NCBI RefSeq assembly: GCF_002289565.1
Contig: NZ_NTFY01000078.1
Location: forward strand, 18,619 to 82,618
From: Rhodopirellula sp. SM50
GTDB taxonomy: Bacteria; Planctomycetota; Planctomycetia; Pirellulales; Pirellulaceae
Length of the DNA: 64,000 nucleotides
Direction of reading: 5' to 3'
Both the position numbers and the translations under genes were made by a program. Under the pieces are notes generated by a model. That model ran no database searches. It was not told where the DNA came from and was given only the letters and a program-made list of their open reading frames with translations. Each line of letters opens with the position of its first letter. The first letter of the stretch is position 1. Below are positions 45,069 to 55,600 of this stretch, in pieces.

Positions 45069-47432
45069 TCAACTTCTGTGTGCGGTCTCCGCTAACATTT
45101 GCCCGAAATCGCTGTACTTGTAATCTCCATATCGATAGGAGTACTGTCGCGGCGTCACGCCGCTGAAAATGGTTCCCACGACATTTGCCCCAGAGGCTTC
45201 CAGCCGATGCGTCGTCCGGACGACACTATCCAGTCGGGTCAGATCACGCATCACACAGACCAATGTGGAATCGACCGTCGAGGCGACCGCCAAGGTCTCA
45301 CCGGCCGACAACACCGGTGCAGTATCCAGGATCACATATTGATAGGACTCAAGCGCCTCGTCCATCAGCTCCTTCATCGAGTCTGGCGAGATCAGTCGGT
45401 GCGGACTGGCTTTCAGGCGTCCAGCAGGGAGCACGTGAACCAGGTCACCCAACTCGCGATTGATGGCTTCTTTGAGCGGAGCCGCTTTTCGCAAGACCTC
45501 GTTCAGTCCGGGCTCGAGGGCCAAGCCAAAGACGTCATGCTGGTCGGGACAACGCATGTCACAGTCGATGATCAGCACTGTTTTGCCGCTGGATTTGGCC
45601 AGCGAAATCGCCAACTGCGAAACCGCCGTGCTCTTGCCTTCGCCGGACATCGAACTGACCACGGCAAATGACCGGGCATGGCGAGTGTCTTTGGAAAGGG
45701 CCAGATTGGCGCGAAGTGTATCAACACTCTCTTCAAAAATGCGGCGACTCTTCGAGTTTCTTCCGGTTGACCCTCGGGGGGCACGAGCAAGTTCTCCGAT
45801 CACGGGTGCTAGAGCGAGTGATCTCTCAAGGTCTTTGCTATCGGTAATTCGTTTCGTCATGAACTCCCAAAACAGCCCAATCAGGAAGGGGATAGCGAAC
45901 GCACCACCTCCCGCCATCAACATTTTTTTCACAGGGACTGCTTCAACAGGGCGACTGGGTGGAACGGCCTCGGAGATCGAAAGGACCGAACTACCACGCT
46001 TGCTCTCCATCTGAATTGACTCCAAGCGATCCATGATCCGATGCAGCATCGTCCGGCTTCTTGCCAAATCGTCTTGGGCGAACTGTAACGCGACACTGTT
46101 GCCATCGCGTTGGCGCAGCAAATCCGCTTCGGCTTCGTACTGTTCCTGCAGTACCGCTAATCGCTTGACCATCTGCTCGCGTCGATCAGCAATCTGCTGC
46201 TTTTCCTGATCGCTCATGATTTCCGCTCGGCGCTCTAGCTCCTCTTGCTTGGCTTTGACCTTGGCGGGAAATTCGGCGCGCAATCGCTCCTTTTCCTTTT
46301 CAGCTAACGCAAGCTGCTGCTGGTAATCCTCTTCGATTTCGTCCTCTAGAATCTGCACAGCAGCCTCCGACGCAGCTTGCTTAGCGCTGGCAAGCTTGGC
46401 CTCCCACTCATCGCGATCCTTTTGAAGCCGCGCGTACCTCTCTTTGTCGAAACGCCAACGTTCGGATATCTCAAGTTCCAAGACTTGTTTGCGATAAATT
46501 TCGTACCTTTCTTTCGCGAGAAACACGTCCCTGCTGTTCTCAACCATCGCGGCGAGTCGCTTGGGGTCAATCTCTCCCCTTTGGACTCGAATCTCCGGCG
46601 GGACGAACTCCGCGACAGACGGCACAATGATATCGTCGGACTCTGAAGGGTTGCGAATTCCGACTCCCGCATCAAGCATCGCGAGCTCAATTTCAAGATC
46701 GCTAATCTGATTTCGAAGTTTTTGAGCGACTGAGAGCGAATCACTATTTTCAAGCGCAGCCACTTTCTCTCCCGGTGCGACTCCATGGGCTTCCTTTGCG
46801 AGTTGGCTGACCAGGTGTTCACGCTCTTCGACTTTCCGTCTGAGTTGCTCAACTTGCGGCGTCAGCCAACTCTCCAATCGGCCGATGCGTCGGTTGTCGA
46901 ACTCATCGCGTTTCTGCAGGTAGGACTCAACGATTGCGTTGCAGACATCCGCCGCAAATTGCTTGTCGGTATCCGTATAACTGACGGTCAGTGTCGATCG
47001 CGAACCGGCACTGCCGATCGACAGGCTAGAACGCAACTTCTGGTCCCTGACATCGGGATCGGGGTCCTGCAGACTAAACGCTTGGAACTCGGGATTATCG
47101 AGCACTTGCGAAAGCACAATGGGACTGGTAATCAGCATCCGTTCGGAACTGGACAAATTGTCGGGTGTCGGCATCACACCACGGTCGATCAGCCAATCCT
47201 TATTCGCTGCGAGCTGGTGCGTTGCCCTGAAGCGAGGGACGAAGGACTGCAGTACGACAAACGCAGCAATCACTCCCAGGACAATTCCCACTGGGAATGC
47301 CCAGTACCAACAACGCCGCAAGGTGATCCACAGCAGCCAAGGATCAAACGCGTTGGGGGGCTCATTGCTGACGGGCATCCGTCCAACCGGGCCAGTGTGA
47401 TAAGGCTGCAATTGATTTGATTGATGATCCAT
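45069..47432 (-). CDS. Wzz chain-length determinant fused to a BY-type tyrosine autokinase
   Basis: 787 residues. The Wzz part has membrane segment 1 (about 40-60, YWAFPVGIVLGVIAAFVVLQ), a long coiled coil (about 330-440) and segment 2 (about 500-520, MAGGGAFAIPFLIGLFW). The kinase part has Walker A MSGEGKSTAV (597-602), Walker A' LIIDCDMRCPD (about 620) and Walker B VILDTAP (about 700). Five tyrosines at 764, 766, 768, 771 and 773 (QYSYRYGDYKYSDF) form the autophosphorylation tail. It controls polysaccharide chain length, coupled to phosphorylation at the inner membrane. The stop is 58 bases before the TPR gene. Confidence 0.95.
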   Translation of the reverse strand: MDHQSNQLQPYHTGPVGRMPVSNEPPNAFDPWLLWITLRRCWYWAFPVGIVLGVIAAFVVLQSFVPRFRATHQLAANKDWLIDRGVMPTPDNLSSSERMLITSPIVLSQVLDNPEFQAFSLQDPDPDVRDQKLRSSLSIGSAGSRSTLTVSYTDTDKQFAADVCNAIVESYLQKRDEFDNRRIGRLESWLTPQVEQLRRKVEEREHLVSQLAKEAHGVAPGEKVAALENSDSLSVAQKLRNQISDLEIELAMLDAGVGIRNPSESDDIIVPSVAEFVPPEIRVQRGEIDPKRLAAMVENSRDVFLAKERYEIYRKQVLELEISERWRFDKERYARLQKDRDEWEAKLASAKQAASEAAVQILEDEIEEDYQQQLALAEKEKERLRAEFPAKVKAKQEELERRAEIMSDQEKQQIADRREQMVKRLAVLQEQYEAEADLLRQRDGNSVALQFAQDDLARSRTMLHRIMDRLESIQMESKRGSSVLSISEAVPPSRPVEAVPVKKMLMAGGGAFAIPFLIGLFWEFMTKRITDSKDLERSLALAPVIGELARAPRGSTGRNSKSRRIFEESVDTLRANLALSKDTRHARSFAVVSSMSGEGKSTAVSQLAISLAKSSGKTVLIIDCDMRCPDQHDVFGLALEPGLNEVLRKAAPLKEAINRELGDLVHVLPAGRLKASPHRLISPDSMKELMDEALESYQYVILDTAPVLSAGETLAVASTVDSTLVCVMRDLTRLDSVVRTTHRLEASGANVVGTIFSGVTPRQYSYRYGDYKYSDFGQMLAETAHRS

Positions 47433-47895
47433 GTTCGTCGTTAGCTATAACGCAAGAGATGGGAGTGGTTCCAACCCGGTGAGATTGGCTGGGGAATTCG
47501 TCGTGACGGGGAACTGAGTCAAAATCCGATTTCTAACTGTCAGTTCGAGAAGAGCGGGGTCGTCCAGGTGAAACCGCCGATCATGGCGATTGTCAGTGCT
47601 GAAAGGGTCGTTTTCACAACATCTACCTCTCCGTCCGTTTGAACGCCGCCTGGCACAGTGGATACACGAAAAGTTGAGAAAATTCCTAAAGATTGAATCA
47701 CGTTTCGATCCTTCCGATGCGTCCGCCCGATGAAAGGCGACAGTGCCAACCCTGGCGTTTGGACAGTCGTCGCCAGCAGGTTTGAAAACTCGCTTCGACT
47801 ATCCAACGGATGCGTCCTTTGATGTGGCAACCCGCATCGGACGGCCTTCATACTACCCAGCCGACAGCGGTAGTCTAATGTTTGACGTGAATTAT
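47433..47895. other. Spacer with one possible small ORF
   Basis: About 460 bases upstream of the Wzz-kinase. Apart from the 25-codon frame at 47540-47617, nothing coding was recognised. A longer 103-codon frame containing it (to 47851) has no clear start signal. The region likely includes the leader of the kinase transcript. Confidence 0.5.
47540..47617 (-). CDS. Possible 25-residue hydrophobic peptide
   Basis: GTG 47617 is preceded at about 8 bases by GGAGAGG, a good ribosome binding site. It would give MKTTLSALTIAMIGGFTW followed by TTPLFSN: a Lys, then a hydrophobic helix. That resembles a signal peptide or a tiny membrane protein. The frame lies just upstream of the Wzz-kinase gene in the same direction. 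It could be a regulatory leader peptide or a chance frame; I cannot name a family. Confidence 0.3.
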   Translation of the reverse strand: MKTTLSALTIAMIGGFTWTTPLFSN

Positions 47896-48954
47896 CTACG
47901 AATGGCTGACAGAGCCCCGCAAAGTCTCTTTTGCGGTCATAATCGGAACTCGTTTGTACACCAGCTGCCAGTACCAGCTGACCAGACCCAGCAACGCGAA
48001 GGAGGCGGCGATCATCGCGTACCCCGAAAAGTCATGAATCCAGTGCCGCCCGGCGGCCGAGGAGACTTGGGTGTAGAACAGCCCGATCACCACGATCCGA
48101 GCCGCATTGACAAAAATCGCCGCCGGGATCGCCGTCATCACCAAGACCGCTCGATCGGACCAGTTTCGGTCGCTCAGCACGGCCCAGAAGTACGCACACG
48201 CGGCCATGCCGACGAAGATCCGCAGTCCGCTACACGCCTCTTCGATCATCAGTTTTTCTTCGCCCATCCACACGACGTGGCCTTCCGCGACCGCCGGCTG
48301 GCCCAGGGCACGCAGGAAAAACGTGCTCAAATCCGTCGCAACGCCCTGCAAATTCCAGCTCAGCGCACTTTCGGCCTGAAACGGCAGCGGGATCGCAAAG
48401 AACAGGAACCCGATCGCAGGCAGCGCCCACAGCATCGCCCGCAGCCCGAGCAGACACCAGACGGCGCCGGCCAACAGGGGCAGGATCGAATAGGCGTCCA
48501 GAAAATCGGCGTAGGCGAAACGGCTGAGGACTCGAATCCCGATCGCCAAAAGAATCAGCGAAAGTCCCTGCCAAGCCACTTTCTCGCTCGACCCGGGAAA
48601 CAGGTGGCCACGCCGATAACACAAGTACAGAGCCAGAGGGACGACGAACCACCCGTGCCCATAATCGGGCTCATTCTGCCAGCTATCGACGATCCAGGAG
48701 AACGTGGGCAGATAACTGTAGGCCAGGATTCCGATCGCCAGGGCAACCAGCCCCCAAGTGCTGGCGGGCCAACGCCTGGGCGGCGCGACCTCGACCAGCG
48801 GCTCGGCCTCGGCCTTTTGCGGCGTCAGCGAAACCGACTCGCCACGCGCAAGCTTACGGTTCAGTTCTGTGAGACCAGAGGACTTACTACGACTACGGGG
48901 CTTTCCGCCGCCGTTTTTTGCCGCTGGCCGGATCGGTTTGCGTTTCTTAGACAT
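47896..48954 (-). CDS. Exosortase (planctomycete type, possibly XrtU-like)
   Basis: The frame is open to 49047, but ATG 48954 gives a normal basic start (MSKKRKPIRPAAKNGGGK) before a cytoplasmic stretch; 352 residues. About eight membrane segments. EEACSGLRIFVGMAACAYF has the catalytic Cys (241), IFVNAARIVVIGLF the Arg (286) and WIHDFSGYAMI the His (307), all three conserved in exosortases. It cleaves PEP-CTERM tails and probably links the protein to a surface glycan. Candidate substrates lie at 51636 and 61703. No EpsI domain is fused. The basic 60-residue N-terminal extension is longer than in most exosortases. Confidence 0.93.
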   Translation of the reverse strand: MSKKRKPIRPAAKNGGGKPRSRSKSSGLTELNRKLARGESVSLTPQKAEAEPLVEVAPPRRWPASTWGLVALAIGILAYSYLPTFSWIVDSWQNEPDYGHGWFVVPLALYLCYRRGHLFPGSSEKVAWQGLSLILLAIGIRVLSRFAYADFLDAYSILPLLAGAVWCLLGLRAMLWALPAIGFLFFAIPLPFQAESALSWNLQGVATDLSTFFLRALGQPAVAEGHVVWMGEEKLMIEEACSGLRIFVGMAACAYFWAVLSDRNWSDRAVLVMTAIPAAIFVNAARIVVIGLFYTQVSSAAGRHWIHDFSGYAMIAASFALLGLVSWYWQLVYKRVPIMTAKETLRGSVSHS

Positions 48955-49552
48955 GGGAAAAGCCAGCTCCGTTGAACTGATTTGGCTGCACGCGATGCAA
49001 GGTATTGCGAAATGATGGAGCGTCGAGAGGGCCTGGCAGTTGCTCAAGCCGAATACAAGCCGGCTTGCGATCCGGCGGGCAACGCTCGCATCGAGCGCTC
49101 GCTATGGCAGTGTGCATCGGATGACTGGGCCAGATGGGGAAGGCCCGTGTGGGTTTAGTGGGTGTCCGGCAGTGCCGTCAAAAACGATAAATCAGTACTA
49201 AACGACTCCGTCGTTGGCGATTTAGACAATGGGCGAGTTCTGAACAGGCCGATTGTTGACGGAAAATCGATGGCAATTGCCAATCATCTCCCTACCCGCA
49301 CAGAGGGGTTCGCCTTGGGCCTGAGGATAGGCGACAGAGAAGGCCTGTCAAGCGAAAAATTGACGAGCATTGCGATTGGCGAACCTGCGGATTCCGGATA
49401 TCTCGACGAGCCGGAATGATCGGAAGTGTCGCCGCCCCGTTCAAGCCCCTCTCGGGCTCCGGGCAGCTATCCACTCGCGTGGCAGTAGTTAGGATGTGGG
49501 GCCGAGTTCTGCCGTCGACAGCGGCTCGCTTTTCCCCTATCTCATCGCCTCT
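48955..49552. promoter_or_regulatory. Divergent intergenic region between the exosortase and the FHA-like gene
   Basis: About 600 bases with two outward gene starts, hence expected to hold the promoters for the minus-strand exosortase transcript and the plus-strand gene. I could not pick out a convincing -35/-10 or -24/-12 pair by eye. An 85-codon plus frame (49162-49419) is not accepted. Confidence 0.4.
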
Positions 49553-50566
49553 ATGCATTATTGGCCGTCAACGCGGTGGAGCTTCTCGTCCAGGCGAAAG
49601 AATGACGAATCATGGATTGAGCTGCCGCTACCGTTTGCGTTGATCGGAGCTCATGACCGCTGCCAGGTTCACGTCGAGTACAAGCGGCTTCCAGCGGTGG
49701 TTTACTTTGCCGTCGTTTGCGGCTCTCGGGTTGAAGTCTGGCCACTTTGCGGCATCGCGTTTCCGATTTGGGGGCGAATCAAGTCGGACACTCAGTTGCT
49801 GGTGGGCAAACATCGCTTGTCGTTGATGTCCGATGCGGACCCCAATTGGACGTCTCCCACGGTCGCGGCCGAGCGAACAGCAGAGGAAACCGAGGCGATC
49901 GGGCACCATTCAACAGACGCCGCCCCGGCCGATGCGGCCTTGGTGATGGACTGGGGGACCGGCGAGCAGACGAGACGTCTCAGCCGTCAAGTGACCATTC
50001 TTGGCGAGGGACACCCAAGTTCGATGCGCATGCATGGATTGGGGCTGCGCGTCTGTGAACTGGGGATTGTTTGCGTCGGCAAGCGGGTTTGGGCGGTGCA
50101 GCTAAACCCCGATTCATTGCCCGACGGCGATCCCATGGTCCGGGAATTGGTCCCCGGAGGCGAATCGATCTGGATCGGCAACGTGCACTTGTGGGCCAAC
50201 CAGATCGGCAGCCGCGCCGAACGGCGTTTCGGCGAACCGCCGAGTGATGCCACGGTCGCAGTGGAGACGCCCGCAGCAGTCAACACCAACAGCCAAGGCG
50301 TGAAACGCCCGATCGTGATGGTCGACCAGCCACATCGACGTCCAATCAGCAGCATCACGCGGTCAACTCCCCAAAGCAACGACACCGACCGCGTCGCGTC
50401 CGAATTCACCGATCGCCTACTTCAAAAGAACGAAAAACGAGCCAACCGGCAGAACCTGATCAAGTGGGGCGTGACGGGAGGCCTGCTGCTAGCCGCCATT
50501 TCCGTCGCCGGATACGTGCTGATTCAAGGTGTTTTGCCGATTTTCAAAGCGATTTACTCGGAGTAG
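49553..50566 (+). CDS. Membrane protein with one or two divergent FHA-like domains
   Basis: 337 residues from ATG 49553; the frame is open further upstream to 49496. The N-terminal part, WIELPLPFALIGAHDRCQVH followed by LPAVVYFAVVCGSRVEVWPL, resembles an FHA domain (strand with IG, then strands). A second similar stretch, RQVTILGEGHPSSMRMHGLG and KRVWAVQL, follows at about 190. A low-complexity linker and one membrane segment (about 310-330, GVTGGLLLAAISVAGYVLIQ) end the protein, with a short outside tail. FHA domains bind phosphothreonine; whether this one does is not known, since the Arg and Ser of the binding site are unclear. It stands alone, divergent from the exosortase. Confidence 0.55.
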   Translation: MHYWPSTRWSFSSRRKNDESWIELPLPFALIGAHDRCQVHVEYKRLPAVVYFAVVCGSRVEVWPLCGIAFPIWGRIKSDTQLLVGKHRLSLMSDADPNWTSPTVAAERTAEETEAIGHHSTDAAPADAALVMDWGTGEQTRRLSRQVTILGEGHPSSMRMHGLGLRVCELGIVCVGKRVWAVQLNPDSLPDGDPMVRELVPGGESIWIGNVHLWANQIGSRAERRFGEPPSDATVAVETPAAVNTNSQGVKRPIVMVDQPHRRPISSITRSTPQSNDTDRVASEFTDRLLQKNEKRANRQNLIKWGVTGGLLLAAISVAGYVLIQGVLPIFKAIYSE

Positions 50567-51635
50567 CGGTGGACTCTGAGCAGTTGCACCTGCACTCACG
50601 CAACGCGATCGCTCGTGAGTCGGGCCATTGAGCACCAAGTGCCTCGTCAACGCCTCGCCAGTAATGCTACAGAGCTCGCCAAGAGCTTCAGTTTCCCCAG
50701 CGATTCGCCGAACGCCCTGGCGACTTCCGCTATCGCTAGGCCCCTAATTCCCGACCTAGAAAAATCGGTAGCGATCCCATCCTGTGCTTGCCTGGGCTTT
50801 TATGCCTCCGATGCCTAGCTCTGATTGGAGCAAGCGGACCAAAGGAGGGCTTCCGGGCGCCGTCCGCAAATCACCTATCCTTGTTGGCGGAACGGCACGA
50901 TCCCAGTGCCAGCTACTTTGACGCTAAACAGGGTGTTTTTTGTTAACGGAAGGTCGCGAGCTGTCGGGGCTTTCAAGCAGAAACCGGACGGCTCGCGGCC
51001 TGTCGACATGAGTCCGCATAGGTAAGCAAAGGGATACGACGCCACTCGCATACGCGTCGGACTGACATGACTACACTGATTTCGGAACATCGACTCAAGC
51101 GACAGGCCGCTCCCGCCGTTCCGCAAACTTCTTCAGTGCCAAAGTGAGAAATCCACTTTTGCAGTCTGACAGCGTCCAAGAAATGAGAGATGGAACGCCA
51201 GTCTGGGTATTTAATGCGAGTTTTTCGCATCTCAGAATCTCTGCTCGGCATTTCAGCAGATCGCCTGGAGCATCAAAACCATCAACTGCCTCCGCAACTC
51301 GGGAGTACGGCCCATTTGTTGCGAACTCGACGACCGAAACACGGAAGGCGGACATGCAATGCAGATCACGCCTTCTTTCACATCGGGGCTGAGAGGGCCC
51401 CGCTTTAATTGCATGGACTTGCTGTGCTGCCGAATTTGATCATGTAAGTGCCTACCGACATCGTCATCGCTTTGGCTACAGTGCTAGGACCGAGCTCCCC
51501 AATAAATGAAAAACTGGACAGATGTCGCTTGCAACGTTGCCAACGATGGGTATTCTGGGTAGCGCAGATCGATTTACACGGATGCCTGTAGTCGATTCGC
51601 ATATTAAACCGGCTAGGCGATTGAAGACTGAATCT
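50567..51635. other. About 1.07-kb stretch without a recognisable gene
   Basis: Several frames of 66-92 codons are open on both strands (for example minus 51095-51355), but none resembles a known protein and no start signals stand out. The 3' portion probably carries the promoter of the PEP-CTERM gene at 51636. No repeats of the families seen elsewhere were found here. Confidence 0.5.
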
Positions 51636-52340
51636 ATGTTCCCATCGCATTTCTTACTCCGCGACAACTCCCACTGGAAATTCCTCCCAGTATTTGTGTT
51701 GCTGATCTCACAGGCGGCAACGGCGTCGGCCGGGTCGATGGGTGCTTCTTGGCCCACGCTTGGAAAGCCCGACATCTTCGTTGACTTCATTACCGCAACG
51801 ACCACCTCAGCACCTAACACTCTGGAGTTAGATGGCTGGGCAGACAAAATTACTTTCGAGGGTGGGGCAGAACAAGATTTGGACGCGGGAACAGGCAATC
51901 CGTACACGCCCTACCCTATGGCTCCGGCAGTTTTCAATCTTGTTGCGAGCTTTGATTCAAACGGAAAGCTGGAACCAGGCGGGACGTTCTATGTTGAAGG
52001 GAGTACGGACGAAAGCCTTGCATCCGCGACCCTGTTGGCCGGTTCGCTAGTCGATCTGCGCTCCGACTTTTCGACAACATCTGGTGGTTATGCGCACGTG
52101 GAGTTCCTCGCGAACACCACAGATGATGGGTTCGACGGCAAGTTTGGCAGGCAAGTATTACTTTCCATCAGTATTGCGACGACTGCCAGTAGCTTCTTGG
52201 ACTACTTCGCAGTGGGTTCCAATGGCCTCGGCAAGGCGGATATCGCGCAAGCCGTGCCGGAACTAGGCTCCGCAGCTGGTTGGGCCCTTGGAGTATTCTT
52301 TCTTTCCGGTGCGGGTTTCCGACGGCAGCGACGCGATTAA
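51636..52340 (+). CDS. Secreted protein with PEP-CTERM-like sorting signal
   Basis: 234 residues from ATG 51636; the frame extends upstream to 51522, but this start gives the signal peptide FLPVFVLLISQAATASA. The body is beta-rich and Gly/Asp/Thr-rich (VDFITATTTSAPNTLELDGW and others), with no catalytic motif. The C-terminus QAVPELGSAAGWALGVFFLS followed by GAGFRRQRRD is a tripartite sorting signal: V-P-E, hydrophobic helix, basic tail. It departs from the canonical VPEP by having Leu. It is probably a substrate of the exosortase and ends on the cell surface. The family is unknown. Confidence 0.78.
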   Translation: MFPSHFLLRDNSHWKFLPVFVLLISQAATASAGSMGASWPTLGKPDIFVDFITATTTSAPNTLELDGWADKITFEGGAEQDLDAGTGNPYTPYPMAPAVFNLVASFDSNGKLEPGGTFYVEGSTDESLASATLLAGSLVDLRSDFSTTSGGYAHVEFLANTTDDGFDGKFGRQVLLSISIATTASSFLDYFAVGSNGLGKADIAQAVPELGSAAGWALGVFFLSGAGFRRQRRD

Positions 52341-52504
52341 GTCAAGCCAGCTCTGGCTCTGCCCATCCACTGCATCGCGCTCGGGACTTGTAAGAACTTG
52401 GGGTGCCTACAACCCGAAGGCTTGTGCTTCTTATTCGGCCCACTGACTTTGTGATTGCACTCGCATTGTCAGAACAATCGTGAGTCCGGTTCGCTGATTC
52501 ATTC

Positions 52505-52526
52505 GTTCACCAAGCAATTGGTGAAC
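52505..52526. promoter_or_regulatory. Perfect 9-base inverted repeat upstream of the LEDRR gene
   Basis: GTTCACCAA-GCAA-TTGGTGAAC, about 90 bases ahead of ATG 52614. It could be an operator for a dimeric regulator or an RNA hairpin in the leader. No T run follows, so it is not an obvious terminator. Confidence 0.5.
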
Positions 52527-52613
52527 AAATCCTTTTCAGTGAATGGTGTCTGATTAAGCTTGCAGCAAGTCAAGTCTCACGGGAATCTTCAAAATCGATC
52601 CACAGGTTCTTCG

Positions 52614-55600
52614 ATGCTCACGCCTATGTTGTCCAGTAAATCGAAACGCTCTTCATTGAGAGAAAAGATCACGTCTCGAAGAAGGGACTTGCGACGGCGG
52701 TTAAAACTACAGTCGCTGGAGGATCGACGTGTGCTTGCGGCAATCCCGCTTTCTTTGGAATCACCATTGATTTCAGCTGAAGAAATCGATCCGGTAATCG
52801 TCGATTCCGTTAGCTATCCTCCGATTTCATTTGAGGCGAATACCGGGACCTTCCGCGCTTTTGCGACACCTGCCAACTTCCTGGTTGATGGTACGCCCAT
52901 CCCGATCGAAATCGGTGATCCGTCTGACTTCGCGCTGCAGTTGCTTTTAGACTCCTCCGGCAACTTTCAGTCTGGCGTTCCTGGTGACGATTTCGTGCTC
53001 ACTGGAACCATTTTCGACTTCTTCACGGGATTTCAGGCAAGTGGTGTCTTGTTAACGGGTGAGGTCACTGACTTCGGATTTACCGATGGCTCCGTGGATT
53101 TCTATCAAGTTCGGCTGACAGTGACCGGTGGAGCACTGTCGACAACGCCGGTACCGGGTAGCGGTCCGAGCGGCCCTTCTTACTTTGAAGGCATGGATAT
53201 TGGGATCGAGATTTTCAGTGAGCCCATCGCCGATTCCCCGGCCTTCGCCGGTTCGTTTACGACGGACTTCGAAGGACGCAATAAAGCAGACGTAGGCCCC
53301 ACAGAGAAACTCGCTTCGCTCGGTGACTTTGTCTGGTACGACACTAATCTCAATGGCCTTCAGGACGTTGACGAAGATGGCGTCCTGGGCGTCACGGTGA
53401 CGCTCACCGGTGGTGGGCCCGATGGCTTGATTAGCACCGTCGGTGACAACACGACGGAAACGACGACCACGGATTCGACCGGCTTCTACAACTTTGACAA
53501 CCTGAATCCGGGCGAAGAGTACAAGGTCACGTTTAGCGACCTGCCGGCCGGCTATGTGTTCACGGCGCAAAACGCCGGTGACGATACGCTCGATAGCGAC
53601 GCCGACCCGAACAACGGTATGACCCAGATCGTCACGCTCGCACCCGGTGAGCACAACCCCACCCTCGACGCCGGGATCTTCTTGCCTCCGCCGCCTTTGA
53701 ATCCTGCGATCGACATTGAAAAATTTGTCAAAGTCGTCGAAGACCAAGCCGGCGGCGGTGAGGGACTGACTCCTGGTTTCTGGAAGACGCACTCTGAGTT
53801 CGGTCCGGCACCGTTGAAGGGATGGCCTGATACCGGTTTCTCGCCACTGGATTCCTACAATTCCGTGTTCGGCGTCAGTGACGTTTTCGGACTGACCCTG
53901 CTCGATGCGCTCGGACGTGGCGGGGGTGGACTGAATGCTCTCGGACGCCATGCGACCGCCGCACTGCTCAACGCCGCCAATCCCAATGTGGATTACTCCT
54001 ACACCCCAGCGGAAGTGATTTCGCTGACCCAGGCGGCCTACGCATCGGGCAACGCTTCGCTCATTGAAAACACCAAGAACCTGTTCGCGGTGCAAAATGA
54101 ACTGGGCGCCGATTTGAGCACACCGGCCCCCGTTCCAAGCACCAATCCGAATGACTTCGGAGTCGATGCGGACACCCCGCCCGGACCGGCCGCAGAGTTG
54201 GGCGACACGATCGTGTTCACTTACTTTGTCACCAACCCTGGCGATGTCGAACTGACTCCCGTTGTCGTCAGCGACGACAACGCGACGCCGGGTGTTCCGG
54301 GTGACGATTTCAATCCGGATCCCGTCGAAGAAGATGATGGACTCGGAAACTTCTTCAACGTCGGCGATGATGACCAGGACGGCCGGCTCGATCCAGGCGA
54401 AACGTGGCTTTACCAGGCCCAGATCACCGCACTGGCAATCGGCCAGTTCACGAATATCGGCTCCGTCGTTGGCACTCCGGTGGATGAAGATGGCGCCCGC
54501 GTCGGCGACGACGTCACCGACGACGATCCGGCCAATTACGTCGTGGGCGCTGCGACAGGAATCGATATCGAGAAGTGCGTCGAGCATGTGGTGGCCGGGA
54601 GCGGTGAGATGCACGTGATCGACTTTGACGGCTACGCCGCGGGGACCGTGATTGATAACGAGTACTCGGCGCTGGGCGTGACGATTGCAGCCAATAACGG
54701 CCGATCGAGTGGGCCCGATATCGCGATGATCTTTGATAGTAGCGCACCGACGGGCAACGATTACGACCTGGGCACTCCCAACCAAAACTTCTCGGGCCTG
54801 GGAGTCGGCAGCGGTGGCTCGAGTGGTGCGGTCGGCGAAAACAGCCAGGCACTCGGCAATGTGTTGATCATTTCCGAGGACGGCGACTCCAACGACCCCG
54901 ATGACGAGGCGCACGGCGGCACGATCACGTTCACCTTTGATAACGCGGTCCGCATCGACCACATCGGATTGTTGGACATCGACACCAATGAAAACGGTGG
55001 CACCGTTGTCACGTTGATGACCAACTCGGGTCAGCAATCGTTCAACATCGCAGCACTGGGAAACAACAGCTTCCAGCAAATCCCCATCGACGTCGATGAA
55101 GTCACTTCGCTGGTCGTCACGTTCCCCGGCAGTGGCGCGATCACGGAATTGAAGTTCACGAAGCCGAATGAAATGGTCGAGTGCCTGGATGCCGACACCG
55201 GCGACGGACCGAGCTTCAACCTCGGTGATGACGTCACGTTCAACTACGTCGTGACCAACACCGGCGACGTTGATTTGGAGAACGTGATCGTTGTCGACGA
55301 CAATGCCGGCGGAATTCCGTTCAGTCCGACCTACGTCAGCGGCGATGACGGAGACGGCATTCTGCAGGTCGACGAGGTTTGGCTGTACACGGCCACAATC
55401 ACCGCCTCGATGGCCGGACAGTTCACCAACATCGCCGATGTGGTGGGCACTCCGGTCGTCCCGAACTTGGATGACGTCACCGACGAGGATCCGGCCAACT
55501 ACTTCGTGATCGGGACTCCCGACATCGATATTGAAAAGTTGACCAATGGTGTGCAAGCCGACACACCCGGCGAAGCGGTCGAGATCGCTCCGGGCGACAC

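Noticed and set aside
49162..49419. 85-codon plus-strand frame in the divergent region
   Set aside because: No start signal or similarity, and it ends before the FHA-like gene without purpose.
51507..51530. Sigma-54-like promoter (TGGACAGATGTCGCTTGCA) ahead of the PEP-CTERM gene
   Set aside because: Spacing between GG and GC is 13 rather than 10 bases.
53052..55556. 834-codon open frame on the strand opposite the giant surface-protein gene
   Set aside because: Its long openness follows from the codon bias of the Asp/Gly/Thr-rich gene. The translation (many IGDV/VVDN stretches) mirrors the sense repeats and has no family resemblance.
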